From VXNE01 sp965208745 (GTDB lineage: Bacteria > Pseudomonadota > Gammaproteobacteria > Pseudomonadales > Azotimanducaceae), in contig CBDBPN010000004.1 in NCBI GenBank assembly GCA_965208745.1, forward strand, positions 496,001 to 560,000: a DNA stretch of 64,000 bases, written 5' to 3'. Below, in pieces: positions 18,916 through 27,718 of the stretch; position 1 is the first letter of the stretch; each line of letters opens with the position of its first letter. Below the pieces are notes generated by a model, which saw only the letters and a list, made by a program, of their open reading frames with translations, was not told where the DNA came from and did no database searches. The position numbers were made by a program, and so were the translations under genes.

Positions 18916-19314
18916 CTACTCCTCCGGCGCGGCCGCGAACTGGTTGAGGTACCGGATCAACGCGAAGTTGGCGACATCCAGGGCGCGTGCGCGACGCGCG
19001 AGCTGGTCCACAGGGACCTGACACAGCGCCACCAACCGCGCCGCGTCTCCCCCGGAACAGCCGTTCAACAGCGAGCGAACGGTCCACTGCATGACGCGTC
19101 CGCCGCCGGCATCGCCACGCAGGTAGGCGAGCACCTCCCGGCCGCTCGGACGATCGTGGATTCCGGCGCAGTATCGTCCCAGGAACTGGCCGCAGATTGC
19201 GTGGGGGCGCTCGTGCGCGAACTCGGGAGGGGGCGGCTTCAATCCCGCGAAGGATGCTTCGTCGTGCAGGCGGATGGGGCGCTGCCGGCAGGGTGGGAGA
19301 TGCAGGCTGTTCAT
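18916..19314 (-). CDS. Hypothetical protein, downstream partner of AbiEii-type gene
   Basis: A 132-residue soluble protein with no motif I recognise. It has several Cys residues (GQFLGRYCAGI; LLNGCSGGD; LVALCQVP) and helical stretches. It starts 5 bases after the stop of the nucleotidyltransferase gene, so the two form an operon. It may modulate that putative toxin, but AbiEi antitoxins are larger and normally upstream. Confidence 0.6.
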   Translation of the reverse strand: MNSLHLPPCRQRPIRLHDEASFAGLKPPPPEFAHERPHAICGQFLGRYCAGIHDRPSGREVLAYLRGDAGGGRVMQWTVRSLLNGCSGGDAARLVALCQVPVDQLARRARALDVANFALIRYLNQFAAAPEE

Positions 19315-19318
19315 GGCT

Positions 19319-20035
19319 TCACGGCGCCGGCCCAACCTTCGACTCGGCGGCCGCCCGCGCCGACCGACGAAGCACGTCCACCACATCGGCTGGGACCACA
19401 CCCCCGTCCTCGCCGGAAACCGACAGCACCGGCTTGTCCGTCGTCGGCTCCCACCGCGGCGGGAGCATGAGCAACGTTGCGGAGATCTCCCTGACCTGAA
19501 GCTCGGTGAGCAGGCCGACCGCACGGCGCAACGCCGTCGGATCGTGGCGCTCGGCGGCAACGAGATCGAACAGGTCCCGCGGCTCCGCCACACCCGCGCC
19601 ACCCAATCTGTGGACGAGCTTGCCCGCCAGGATGTCGCCCGTCGACTCCGTCCGGACCGTCGTGCCCGGTACGCACCGCTCAGATCGATCGTCGAGCAAT
19701 GGCGCCGCCGGCAGGATCGTCACCTCCGTGCCGCCAACCCGCGAGAACGTGGCCACGAGGTCGACGAACGGCTCTCCCTCCTCCTCGTCGGCAACGCGCC
19801 TGAGTTCGCGCTCCATGGGCGCCCCGTGTTCGCGCACCGTCTCGACATACGTCCGCGGGTCGCAGAAGAGATCCGCATCCGTGGACTGGCGGTGCCCCCA
19901 CCGTGCCTGAAGGATCGTGCCGCCTCCCATGCGCAGGCTCCCGGCCGGAAAGAACGGCCCGACGCGCTCGACGAAGCGCACCACGGCTCGAACAATGCGT
20001 TCGGGTATCCCCGTCTCCTCATCGACCGTGCACAT
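19319..20035 (-). CDS. AbiEii/AbiGii-type nucleotidyltransferase
   Basis: A 238-residue protein. GPFFPAGSLRMGGGTILQAR followed by HRQSTDADLFCD shows the DNA-polymerase-beta-type G-G/D-x-D active site of AbiEii (DUF1814) toxins. The C-terminal ILAGKLVHRLGG...EPRDLFDL segment also fits that family. AbiEii proteins transfer nucleotides and act as toxins in abortive-infection toxin-antitoxin pairs. It is shorter than the usual roughly 280 residues. No AbiEi-like winged-helix antitoxin is upstream; a tRNA gene lies there, divergent. Confidence 0.8.
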   Translation of the reverse strand: MCTVDEETGIPERIVRAVVRFVERVGPFFPAGSLRMGGGTILQARWGHRQSTDADLFCDPRTYVETVREHGAPMERELRRVADEEEGEPFVDLVATFSRVGGTEVTILPAAPLLDDRSERCVPGTTVRTESTGDILAGKLVHRLGGAGVAEPRDLFDLVAAERHDPTALRRAVGLLTELQVREISATLLMLPPRWEPTTDKPVLSVSGEDGGVVPADVVDVLRRSARAAAESKVGPAP

Positions 20036-20182
20036 GGGCTGTGACTCGTCTCCGGCACTTGGCTCGATCTGGTGAATTCTAGGATGCCGCGGACGTGGCG
20101 GCATGTGCTTCGTACTCGGTACTCGGTCCGGCGGCGGTAGCGGTTGGACGCGCAGCCCGATCTCGACCACAATGCCGCTCCC

Positions 20183-20272
20183 GGAGAGGTGCCGGAGTTG
20201 GTCGAACGGGCCTGACTCGAAATCAGGTGTGTCCTTTGGGCACCCAGGGTTCGAATCCCTGCCTCTCCGCCA
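20183..20272 (+). tRNA. tRNA-Ser (anticodon CGA)
   Basis: A full cloverleaf: acceptor GGAGAGG/CCTCTCC, anticodon stem CCTGA/TCAGG with loop CTCGAAA giving anticodon CGA, a long type-II variable arm (around TGTCCTTTGGGCA) and T arm CAGGG/CCCTG with TTCGAAT. The encoded discriminator G is followed by CCA. It reads serine UCG. It borders a gene-poor, degraded stretch, as tRNA genes used as integration sites often do, but I see no integrase or att duplication. Confidence 0.95.
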
Positions 20273-20294
20273 TCCGCCGGCATCAGATCCGCTC

Positions 20295-20975
20295 CTCTGA
20301 CCAGCTGGGGCACATCACGCCGAACCTCGCGTTCGACTCCTCCGGGGCCTTCGTGGGGGTCGGGTCGGCGACCCGGTCTTCATCCGCGCCGCAACGCGAC
20401 GGGTGGCGCGATCACGGTCCATTCGCGTCGCCCCGACGGTCGCTTTGGCGTGAGTCTCGAGGGCGAGGTCGGCAACGAGCGGATGCGCAACGAAACGTTC
20501 CGGCTGAACGTCCCGCCGGCGGACCTCCTCACCGCCGCTTTCACGAGTTCGACCCGCCGCCGCCACGGCTGCGTCAGGCGGATTCACGACGGGCTCGACA
20601 CCCGGGACGACGATGCCCGGACGGTCCGCGCCGCGCTGCTGTGGCAGCCGACCGCGAGCCTTGTGTCCTACTCGGTTGTCGACCGGGCGCGCTTCCGGGA
20701 GAACGGCGCCCCGCGGTGTCCGGGGGCGTCAACGACAGGGCCGCGTTCGGCGCGTTCGGCAACGCCCTGCTCGAATCGTGCGCCGCCGCAACGGTCAACC
20801 CGGATTTCCCCGCCCCGCCCACTCGTCGAGGGATGCGGACAACACGCCCGCCAACATCCCGGCCACCCGGGACGTCTACCACCACCGCCAGTTCAGCGCC
20901 GAGGTCCACGCGGCGGGCACGGCGCTGCACGAGCGCCTCGACTGGCTCGCGGGACTCTACTCCGCATCGAATCGC
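20295..20975 (+). pseudogene. TonB-dependent receptor remnant (frameshifted)
   Basis: Three frames in turn give TonB-receptor-like sequence. The first gives ITPNLAFDSSGAFVGVGSA (plug domain). The second gives RNATGGAITVHSRRPDGRFG, then NETFRLNVPPADLLTAAF and ARFRENGA (plug end and first barrel strands). The third gives YHHRQFSAEVHAAG and LDWLAGLYSA (barrel). At least two frameshifts and a deletion separate them, and the rest of the barrel is missing. It begins about 20 bases after the tRNA-Ser gene. No intact copy is in the window. Confidence 0.75.
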
Positions 20976-21109
20976 AGTCTCAAACGCCACCCATTCAGCA
21001 GTCCGCAGACCGGCCCTGGCGTCGCGGAGCACGGCACGTTCAGGGCGGCTTCCACCCGGTACAATTCCCCCAAAACCTTGCCGAACATCCTCTTCGTGTC
21101 ATGGCTCAT
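20957..21109 (-). CDS. Small hypothetical protein (possibly truncated)
   Basis: A 50-residue frame with an unusually good ribosome site (GGAGGAG, 5 bases before ATG). The start MSHDTKRMFGKVLGELYRVE and the later GPVCGLLNG resemble a family of small helical proteins of unknown function. After that point the sequence loses family character (WRLRLRFDAE), suggesting a frameshift near the 3' end. It overlaps the edge of the receptor remnant. The strong ribosome site is the main support. Confidence 0.5.
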   Translation of the reverse strand: MSHDTKRMFGKVLGELYRVEAALNVPCSATPGPVCGLLNGWRLRLRFDAE

Positions 21110-21314
21110 TTCACTCCTCCAATCATCTTGATCCATCGTAGAAGACCGCCCGTGGCTCGTTCACGGTAGCACGTAATGCTGCCGGGCCATCTGCCGGGGG
21201 CCACCTCGCACATTCGGCGGGATGACGTCGACCAAGCGGAGCCACACCGGCTGGCCCAGCCCCCCGCATTTTGGCAGGCCCTGCCGAGGCGTCCTAGAGC
21301 CCGCGAATCCCGAT

Positions 21315-21855
21315 CTATGGCGTCGGGGCGCGGCTCTCCGGATACCGCCGCGTCACCGCGTTCCGTGGCTGCTGGGCGTGCTGCCGATGCTGCTCCCGAA
21401 GCGTGCTCTCCGGAACCCCCGACAGGTAGTCCTCCACATCTCGCGACAGCTTCGGAAAGGCACCACTGACCGCTTTCGCCCATCGTCGTAGCGGCGTCTT
21501 CAGGTCCTTCGCCGGTCGCATCGCACCGACGACGATGTTCACGATCCGCCCCGGTTGATCGGCGACCCCGTCCTCTTCCAGCATCCAATCGATCACTGCG
21601 CCTCGCCGGCACAGCGCAGGCGGGTAGGGCAGCCCCAACCCACTCATGATCGCGTCGCAATCATCTCGACGAATCATGTTCATGTTGGCGCTCAAGAGGG
21701 CGCCCAACTCGCATATGACCGCGGTCTCGGCCAAGTACTCGTCCTCGGGATCGGTCGGGCAACGACTCCAGTACTCGCCATTGCTCTTTCACCTCGATGA
21801 TCGCGCCAACCGAGAGCTGGGGCGGCGTGTTGCCCGGTCCGCGGTCTGCGGACAC
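21315..21855 (-). CDS. Hypothetical protein with probable frameshift
   Basis: A soluble protein of unknown function. From ATG-less position 21734 the open frame reads LAETAVICELGALLS and ends in a charged tail. Just upstream, another frame reads LSVGAIIEVKEQWRVLESLP, and the two join sensibly as ESLP-x-DPEDEYLAETAV if one base is shifted near 21755-21765. The gene is therefore either broken or carries an assembly error. A GTG at 21855 is a possible start, 29 bases after the stop of the upstream gene on the same strand. Confidence 0.5.
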
Positions 21856-21883
21856 GATGAACCGGCCAAGCTGTCGTCCACGA

Positions 21884-22798
21884 TCACCGCGCTGCGTCCG
21901 CCAGTCCCACCTCGTAGGCTTCCAGCTCGCTCGCCAGCACCGAGTCAATCAAGGCCCGCGACCCGGCCAGATAGTTCGAATCCCCGCTGTACAGCGTCGC
22001 CAGAAACCACCGGCGGTCGGCCGGCCAGACGACGTGCGGAACGTGCAGGTCGCGTTCGTAAGAGTCCGGCTGTTGCAGCCACCCGGCGATATCGCGGAAA
22101 CGCGCGCGCCAGACGAAGTAGCTCCAGCCCCGGGTTACCAGCAGCACGTCCGTCTCCCAATCGCGGCGGGCTCCCTCCCACTGCCCGCACAGACACCGAT
22201 CCTTCGGGCCCGTTTCGCGCGCCAACAGCCGGAACAGCCGCCCCGCCGTCGACGGGTCGAGGTCGCATTCCCGCGGCGCCCAGCTCCAGGGCTGGTCCGA
22301 ACTCGCCGCGAGGTGGCCGTCATGCGGCCCGCAGATCTCACTCCAACAGCGGTCGTGCGCCATGCGCAGCCCGTTCGCCTCCGCGACCTCGGAGCAGCGG
22401 ACGGGTTTCGCCCAGATATCCTCGCGGCCGTCGCCGCCGTAGTCCGCGTGAACCATCGCGTTTTCCGTGTGCGCGGCCACGATCTTCCAGAACGGATTGG
22501 GGAGCCGCAGACACGCTTCGAAGCCCACCGGCAGGAAATCGCCCACCGTCCAGCTCTTGCCGCTGACCGCCAGACCGTCCACGTCGCGTCGCCTCGCTCG
22601 CCGGTAGAAGCGCGGCAGGTCGCACCTGCGCTGCTGCGCCTTCACCTCGCGCCACGCGCACCAGAACCGGTAACGGGCGAGCAAGCGGTCCCGCAGCCTC
22701 GTGGGTTCCGATCTGGCCGCCGCGTACACGATCGCGGGAGGCGCGCCCCGACGCGGTCGCGTGCGCCACCGCCACCAGCGAAGCCCCCCGTGCTTCAT
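21884..22798 (-). CDS. Hypothetical protein
   Basis: A 304-residue soluble protein that I do not recognise. It has a basic N-terminus (RLRDRLLARYRFWCAWREVK), then tryptophan- and cysteine-rich sequence (GKSWTVGDFLPVGFEACLRL; DRCWSEICGPHDGHL; KDRCLCGQWEG; RGWSYFVWRARF). No signal peptide, membrane segment or catalytic motif is visible. It precedes the frameshifted gene at 21315-21855 on the same strand, so both may be one accessory unit. The lack of recognisable homology next to a tRNA and decayed genes suggests acquired DNA. Confidence 0.6.
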   Translation of the reverse strand: MKHGGLRWWRWRTRPRRGAPPAIVYAAARSEPTRLRDRLLARYRFWCAWREVKAQQRRCDLPRFYRRARRRDVDGLAVSGKSWTVGDFLPVGFEACLRLPNPFWKIVAAHTENAMVHADYGGDGREDIWAKPVRCSEVAEANGLRMAHDRCWSEICGPHDGHLAASSDQPWSWAPRECDLDPSTAGRLFRLLARETGPKDRCLCGQWEGARRDWETDVLLVTRGWSYFVWRARFRDIAGWLQQPDSYERDLHVPHVVWPADRRWFLATLYSGDSNYLAGSRALIDSVLASELEAYEVGLADAAR

Positions 22799-22850
22799 GG
22801 CCGGCTATTCCGGCGTTTCAACGGTTGAGCGACTGGCGTGCCCCGGCGAC

Positions 22851-23686
22851 TCACTCGTTGACAAACGCTTCATACTCGGCGCCGAAATCAGGATGCCAAC
22901 GCGACAGTGCCGGACGGTTCCTGATGATGTCGTCCGCGTTCCACTGTATGCGTCGGTTGTCCAGTTCGCGCGGCGTGTCGCCGTCCGGACAGATGATGTA
23001 GAAGTCGCCGCGGCCCAGCGACTCGACCATGAATTCGACGACCTGTTCCGGGGTCCAGGCTCCCGCCGGCTTCTCCGGAACGAATCGGGCGATCATGTTG
23101 GAGTAGGTGAAGCCCGGCACCAGCAGGTGGACCGAGACGCGACAGCCGCTCCGCTGCCGGAGCGCGTGGGCCAGGCTCTGCGTGTACGCCAGCACACCCG
23201 CCTTCGAGAGGTTGTAGGCATAGCCACCCGGCGGGTTCGTAATGCCCTGCTTCGACCCCGTGTTGATGATCGCGACCGGCTCGACGGCCTCGAGCATCAT
23301 CGGGACGAACGCCTGGCAGCCGTTGATGATGCCCCACAGGTTCACGTCGATCTGTCGTCGCCACGTGGCAAGATCCTCCCAAGGCTCCGGTTGGCCCAGC
23401 GCCGCGCCGGCGTTGTTCATCAGGCAGTGCACACCGCCGAATCGGTCTACTGCGTTCGCGCGCAGTCGTTCGATCTGCTCGTGGTCGGAAACGTCGCATC
23501 TCATGGTGGCGAGCACGCCCTTTCCCGTCGACAGCGTGTCCGCGACCGCACGCATCGCATGCTCGTCGCGGTCGGCGATCAGGACGTTCATTCCCGCATC
23601 CACGAAGCGCCGCGCCGCAGCCAGTCCGATACCGTTGGCCCGCCCGTAACGACTGCGGTGTTGCCTTCCTTCAGCCATGGAATCAT
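22851..23686 (-). CDS. SDR family oxidoreductase, frameshifted near the N-terminus
   Basis: A short-chain dehydrogenase with NNAGAALGQP, INTGSKQG (Ser), YNLSK (Tyr/Lys) and a C-terminal extension DIIRNRPALSRWHPDFGAEY. The true start is ATG 23686 (MIPWLKEGNTAVVTGG), which is one frame away from the continuation ANGIGLAAARRFVDAG. Restoring one G in the G-run at about 23639-23646 (minus strand GGGCGGGCC) rejoins the cofactor motif GGANGIG. It is either an inactivating deletion or a homopolymer sequencing error. If intact it would be a 278-residue enzyme. Confidence 0.8.
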
Positions 23687-23700
23687 GATGCGATCCTCCG

Positions 23701-23895
23701 CTATCGCCAACGTCGCGCCCGCGGTTCTGCGATCCGCGACGTGCCTGTCTCGCCTGTCTCCAAATCGCTGGACAGAAGGCAGTCCACCGCCTCCGCGAGA
23801 CGCACCTCGTGGAAGGCCGGGTCGCGCCAGTGCCGTTCCCGCACCGTCACCTGAAATCCCGCGCACAACCCGAGCGATCTCCCATTGGACAACAT
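23701..23895 (-). CDS. Short open frame, possible gene remnant
   Basis: A 64-codon frame with plausible protein character (FQVTVRERHWRDPAFHEVRL; EAVDCLLSSDLETGETG), ending just before the SDR start. No ribosome site stands out and no family is recognised. It may be the tail of a lost gene or simply a chance frame. It fills the gap between the SDR and the divergent lipoprotein hydrolase. Confidence 0.3.
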   Translation of the reverse strand: MLSNGRSLGLCAGFQVTVRERHWRDPAFHEVRLAEAVDCLLSSDLETGETGTSRIAEPRARRWR

Positions 23896-23956
23896 TAAAG
23901 CTAAAATCGGCCCTTCGACAACACGCCCCTCCAGACCCGGGGCCGTCGTCGGGAGA

Positions 23957-25864
23957 TTGCCGCACCTGCTTCGCCACCGTCCCCTCGCCCTGTGCGCCGC
24001 CGTCATCGCCTCCGCATGCGGAGGGGGAGGAGGCGGGGGCTCCGGATCTCCGGGGCCCACGGCCCCTCCCCCACCGACGCCCATCCCCCTGGCGGACAGC
24101 ATTCCCGCCCCGGGCGTCACCGTGGACCCCGCCACCCCCAACCTCCACGCCGTCCACGTCGCCGACGCGGACTGGCGGTTCGAGTACTCGGGCACGTGCG
24201 AGCCGACGGGGACCGCGTTGCGCCGCGCACTCTTCGACCTCGGCGGATCGGACGACGACCGCGAAGTCGTCCACCACCGGCTCGCTTGCACGCTCGAACC
24301 GGGCGCGGATCACGAGGTCCAGGTGGACGCCATGGCTGCGGACGGGTCGCGGCATCGGACCGTGCTCGAGTTTTCTTCGGCCGCAGAGGCGGCGCCGACG
24401 GGTGTCGACGTGCGCGCCGCGGCCGCGCTCTCGCGGCGATCCGTGGACCGGCTGTTCGACCAGTACGTGCGCGAAGCGGTCCTGCGGGAGGTCGAGACGC
24501 CGATCGTCGGGACCCTGATCGCGCTGCTCGTCGCGGAGATCGCCGAACGGGCGTGGACGGAGCTCGGCGGCCGGGCGGCATGGGGCACGCAGTCCGCGGC
24601 GGTGTCCTACGCGTCGCGCAGCCCGTCGGGCGCCCCGGCGACGCTGAGCGGGTTGGTGGCGGCGCCCGATGTCGGCGGCGCTTCGGACTACGTGCGTCCC
24701 GACCGCGTCGTGGTGCTGGCCCACGCCACCGGCTCGACGCCCAGCCGCCTGAGGCCGAACGACGGCACGGCCGTCCTGGCCAACCTGCTCGCCGGCCGCG
24801 GGTATCTGGTCGTGGCGCCGGACAACTGGGGACGCGGCCACGGGGACGGCGCGGACGAGCCGGAGACCTACCTGATGGCGAACCGCGTCGCCGCCAACGG
24901 CCTGGACATGCTGCGCGCGGTACTGGACGACGCCCGGTACGCGGCCTTCCACGATGCGCCGGACAAGGTGGAGGTCGCGATCGTCGGTTACTCGCAGGGG
25001 GCGCACAGCGCCGTCGCCCTGTGGCTGGCCGGCGCGTCCTTGGCGGATGACCTCGCCGTCCGCGAGGTCTACGCCGGCGGCGGGCCGCACGACGTGTACC
25101 GGTCCTTCCGCGGTGTACTCGAGCACCTCGCCGACCGCTGCGACGGCGACCGCTGGTGCCGGGACGTCGACCCCGGCGCCATGCTGCCTTACGCCGTCGA
25201 CCGCATCCTCCCGGCCCTCTTCCGGTACACGGACGTGGGGCTCACCCTCGACGACGTGCTCGACGGGGAGCGCCTCTCCGAGGCTTTCGTCACGGGCATG
25301 CTGGACGGCGAGGAGCGTTTCGAGGCGCTCAAGACGATGCTGCAGCTCAACTCGTTCCCCAACGTCGCGGATCTCGCGGGGACGCTGCCCGACACCGACG
25401 CGCGCATCCTGCTGTACCACTCGCCTTTCGACCGCCTGCTCCCGCAACGGAACACCGCGGATCTGGCGGAGGCGCTCTTCCCCGGCTTCGACGTGACGGC
25501 CGACCTGGACGGGTGCGGCTCTCGCACCTTCAAGGAAATCGGCGAACTGGTCGACAAGGCGGGCGTGGTCCACACCATCTGCGCATTCGAGGTGTTCGAC
25601 CGGGTGCTGCGGGAGCTGCGCGAGGGCGAGGCGGCCCGTACCGGCTACGAACGTGTCGCCGCGCGTCGCCCGGACCAAGCAACACCCTGGCGGGATCTCG
25701 CCGAACGCCGCGCGGCCATCGCCCTCGACGACACGGCCGGACTGGCGGCGTTTCGGGGGGCGAAGTCGCCGGCCGAGTTGCGAAGGCTCTCGCGGCGACT
25801 GCGCAGCGCCGGTTCGCCCGTCCTGCGGGAGTTGGCCGACCGGGTCTGGCGCGAGCCGCGGTGA
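23957..25864 (+). CDS. Alpha/beta-hydrolase-fold lipoprotein
   Basis: A large exported protein. The signal sequence LALCAAVIASAC ends at a lipobox Cys, followed by a poly-Gly linker and a Pro-rich segment. The hydrolase core has VVVLAHATGSTPS, YLVVAPDNWGRG, the nucleophile elbow GYSQGA (Ser), and LLYHSPFDRLLP near the acid residue. It resembles secreted lipases or peptidases of the cell envelope. The frame is open to 23885, but that part is AT-rich and intergenic in character; TTG 23957 gives a normal lipoprotein signal. About 635 residues. Confidence 0.8.
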   Translation: MPHLLRHRPLALCAAVIASACGGGGGGGSGSPGPTAPPPPTPIPLADSIPAPGVTVDPATPNLHAVHVADADWRFEYSGTCEPTGTALRRALFDLGGSDDDREVVHHRLACTLEPGADHEVQVDAMAADGSRHRTVLEFSSAAEAAPTGVDVRAAAALSRRSVDRLFDQYVREAVLREVETPIVGTLIALLVAEIAERAWTELGGRAAWGTQSAAVSYASRSPSGAPATLSGLVAAPDVGGASDYVRPDRVVVLAHATGSTPSRLRPNDGTAVLANLLAGRGYLVVAPDNWGRGHGDGADEPETYLMANRVAANGLDMLRAVLDDARYAAFHDAPDKVEVAIVGYSQGAHSAVALWLAGASLADDLAVREVYAGGGPHDVYRSFRGVLEHLADRCDGDRWCRDVDPGAMLPYAVDRILPALFRYTDVGLTLDDVLDGERLSEAFVTGMLDGEERFEALKTMLQLNSFPNVADLAGTLPDTDARILLYHSPFDRLLPQRNTADLAEALFPGFDVTADLDGCGSRTFKEIGELVDKAGVVHTICAFEVFDRVLRELREGEAARTGYERVAARRPDQATPWRDLAERRAAIALDDTAGLAAFRGAKSPAELRRLSRRLRSAGSPVLRELADRVWREPR

Positions 25865-25917
25865 GGCACCGCCACAGCATTGGACGGGCGCCGCATCGCA
25901 AGAAGGAGGATGACGTC

Positions 25918-26322
25918 ATGCCAAACAACGTGACTGCGGTCGCTGCCGCTCCCGCTGGCGATGCGGAGGCGCACTTCACGCAACGCCTCGCCTTCGAGAC
26001 CGACTGCTGGGACGTGCACGATGCCCTGTCGAACGGCGCGTCGGACTTCGTCGTGCTCGACGTGCGCGGCGCGGACGCCTACGCCGGCGGCCACGTACCG
26101 GGCGCGGTCTCGCTACCCCATGCCGACATCGACACCGAGCGGATGGCGGCCTGGCCGGCGGACACGCTGTTCGTGGTCTATTGCGCAGGTCCCCACTGCA
26201 ACGGCGCGAACAAGGCCGCCGTGCGCCTGGCCCGCCTCGGCCGGCCGGTCAAGGAGATGATCGGCGGCGCGGTCGGGTGGGCGGCCGAGGGCTTCGCCTT
26301 CGCGCAGGGCGACGACCCGTAG
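25918..26322 (+). CDS. Rhodanese-like domain protein
   Basis: A 134-residue single-domain rhodanese (sulfurtransferase fold). Fold landmarks are FVVLDVRGADAYAGGHVPGA and the active-site loop VVYCAGPHCNGA, with candidate catalytic Cys89. The loop is longer than the classical six-residue CxxxxR form. A strong ribosome site (AAGGAGG) precedes ATG 25918. It may supply persulfide sulfur or act in stress response. Confidence 0.9.
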   Translation: MPNNVTAVAAAPAGDAEAHFTQRLAFETDCWDVHDALSNGASDFVVLDVRGADAYAGGHVPGAVSLPHADIDTERMAAWPADTLFVVYCAGPHCNGANKAAVRLARLGRPVKEMIGGAVGWAAEGFAFAQGDDP

Positions 26323-26324
26323 CG

Positions 26325-27515
26325 TCACTCGGCGTCGCGGCGCGCCTCCAGCTCCGCCCTCAGGCGCTCCACTTCCGCCCGTTCCGCCTCCATCCGGCGC
26401 TGCTCCTCCGCGCGGTCGGTTTCCCAACGCGCCTGCTGGGCCTCGAGTTCGCGTCGTTCAAGAGCGGCGCGCGCCCGGGCTTCGGCCAGGGCCGCGTTCT
26501 CCCGCTCCAACTGCTCGCGCAGCCGCTCCGCGCGCTCCCGTTCGCGCGCGAGCCGCTCCTGCTCGCGCGTCGCCACCTCGAGTTCCGTGAGCCGGCCCAT
26601 CAGTGGCTCAGCCGCGTAGGCCGCCATCACCGGCTGGTCCTCGAACGCCACCGAGCCGCGGAAGTACGCCCGCCAGAACGTCCGGTGTCGCGTACGTGCG
26701 TCCACGGCATCGGTGACGCCCCGCCTGGGGATGTAGAACAGCGTGCCGCGAAGCCCCGCCACGGGCGGCGGGGGCACGCCGAACAGCGCCGCCTCGGCCT
26801 CGCGCAAGTCGGCGAAACGGCGGAAGTCCCATTCCTCCGGCGGCAGGTCCAGATGGGAGTACCAGTCGGCGTGTTGGATCATGTCGGACAACACGTAGAG
26901 CGCCTTCGCGCCCGGCGCCGCGGCCAGTTCGAGGCGCGTGTCCTCCAGGGCCTCGACCAGGAAGGCGTCCATGACGGGCGCGCCGCGTCCGGGCGCCGCC
27001 AGGAGGTCGAGCCGTGCCGCGAGCGCGTCGCGTCGCGCGCAGAAGCCGTCCGGTTCGGGCATGCGCTCGCCGCCCGACCAGCCCGCCGGCGCATCGCAAT
27101 CCGCACCCCCGCCGCGTGCGCCGGGCCGCGCCGACCGTCCCGCGCGTTGAGGTCCAGGCTTGCACAAGCGCTCCAGGAAGACGCGGGGCTCCGCCGCCTC
27201 CCCCGACAGGATGTACGTGCGCAACTCCCCCCGCTCCGGCAACCGCTCCGCGATCTCGCGCAGCAACCGGGCCGGGAGACCGCGGTGCTCCGGGTCGAGA
27301 GGCTTGCGGAAATCGAACAGCGCCACCGTCCGCCCCGTCAGATCGGCGACCCGGCTCGGGCACAGGTCGGCATCGAACCCGGGCGCCCGGTTCGACAGGA
27401 CGACAAACGCCCCCACGACACCCGCCGTCAACAGGAGGGGAACGACGAAGCGCGCAAGCGGCCTGCCGCGCGAACGGTCCTGAGCGGGTCGGGGGCCTGC
27501 CATCTCCGTTGCCAT
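26325..27515 (-). CDS. Membrane-anchored coiled-coil protein (paralogue of 27719 gene)
   Basis: About 396 residues: a single N-terminal membrane segment (ARFVVPLLLTAGVVGAFVVL), a periplasmic domain with paired Cys (FLERLCKPGPQ; DGFCARRDAL), the shared core LYVLSDMIQHADWYSHLDLP, and a long Arg/Glu-rich coiled coil at the C-terminus. It is clearly homologous to the divergent neighbour (LYVFSDMLQHADWYSHLDLD) but lacks that protein's C-terminal TonB-like domain. The core may be a degenerate von Willebrand-A-like fold. Function unknown. ATG 27515 was chosen as the start because it lies just before the membrane segment. Confidence 0.7.
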   Translation of the reverse strand: MATEMAGPRPAQDRSRGRPLARFVVPLLLTAGVVGAFVVLSNRAPGFDADLCPSRVADLTGRTVALFDFRKPLDPEHRGLPARLLREIAERLPERGELRTYILSGEAAEPRVFLERLCKPGPQRAGRSARPGARGGGADCDAPAGWSGGERMPEPDGFCARRDALAARLDLLAAPGRGAPVMDAFLVEALEDTRLELAAAPGAKALYVLSDMIQHADWYSHLDLPPEEWDFRRFADLREAEAALFGVPPPPVAGLRGTLFYIPRRGVTDAVDARTRHRTFWRAYFRGSVAFEDQPVMAAYAAEPLMGRLTELEVATREQERLARERERAERLREQLERENAALAEARARAALERRELEAQQARWETDRAEEQRRMEAERAEVERLRAELEARRDAE

Positions 27516-27718
27516 GTCGTGTGACACCGTATGTCCACGCGCTCCGGTCCGGTCAAACTTCGGCCCCGACGCAGAGGCGCGCCGGAAGTTACCGTCTGCC
27601 GGCGGCCCGTGCAACGCGCAGGAAGGCGCGGTGCGTGACAGACGTGGCCGGGTTGCACCTTTCCCCGCGCCCTCTATGATGGCCGGCCTCCAGCGCAGCG
27701 GAACCCCACCCTCTCGCG

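Noticed and set aside
20183..20272. tRNA-Sec, suggested by the long variable arm and the selenoproteins nearby
   Set aside because: The anticodon is CGA, not TCA, and the acceptor and T stems have normal tRNA-Ser length.
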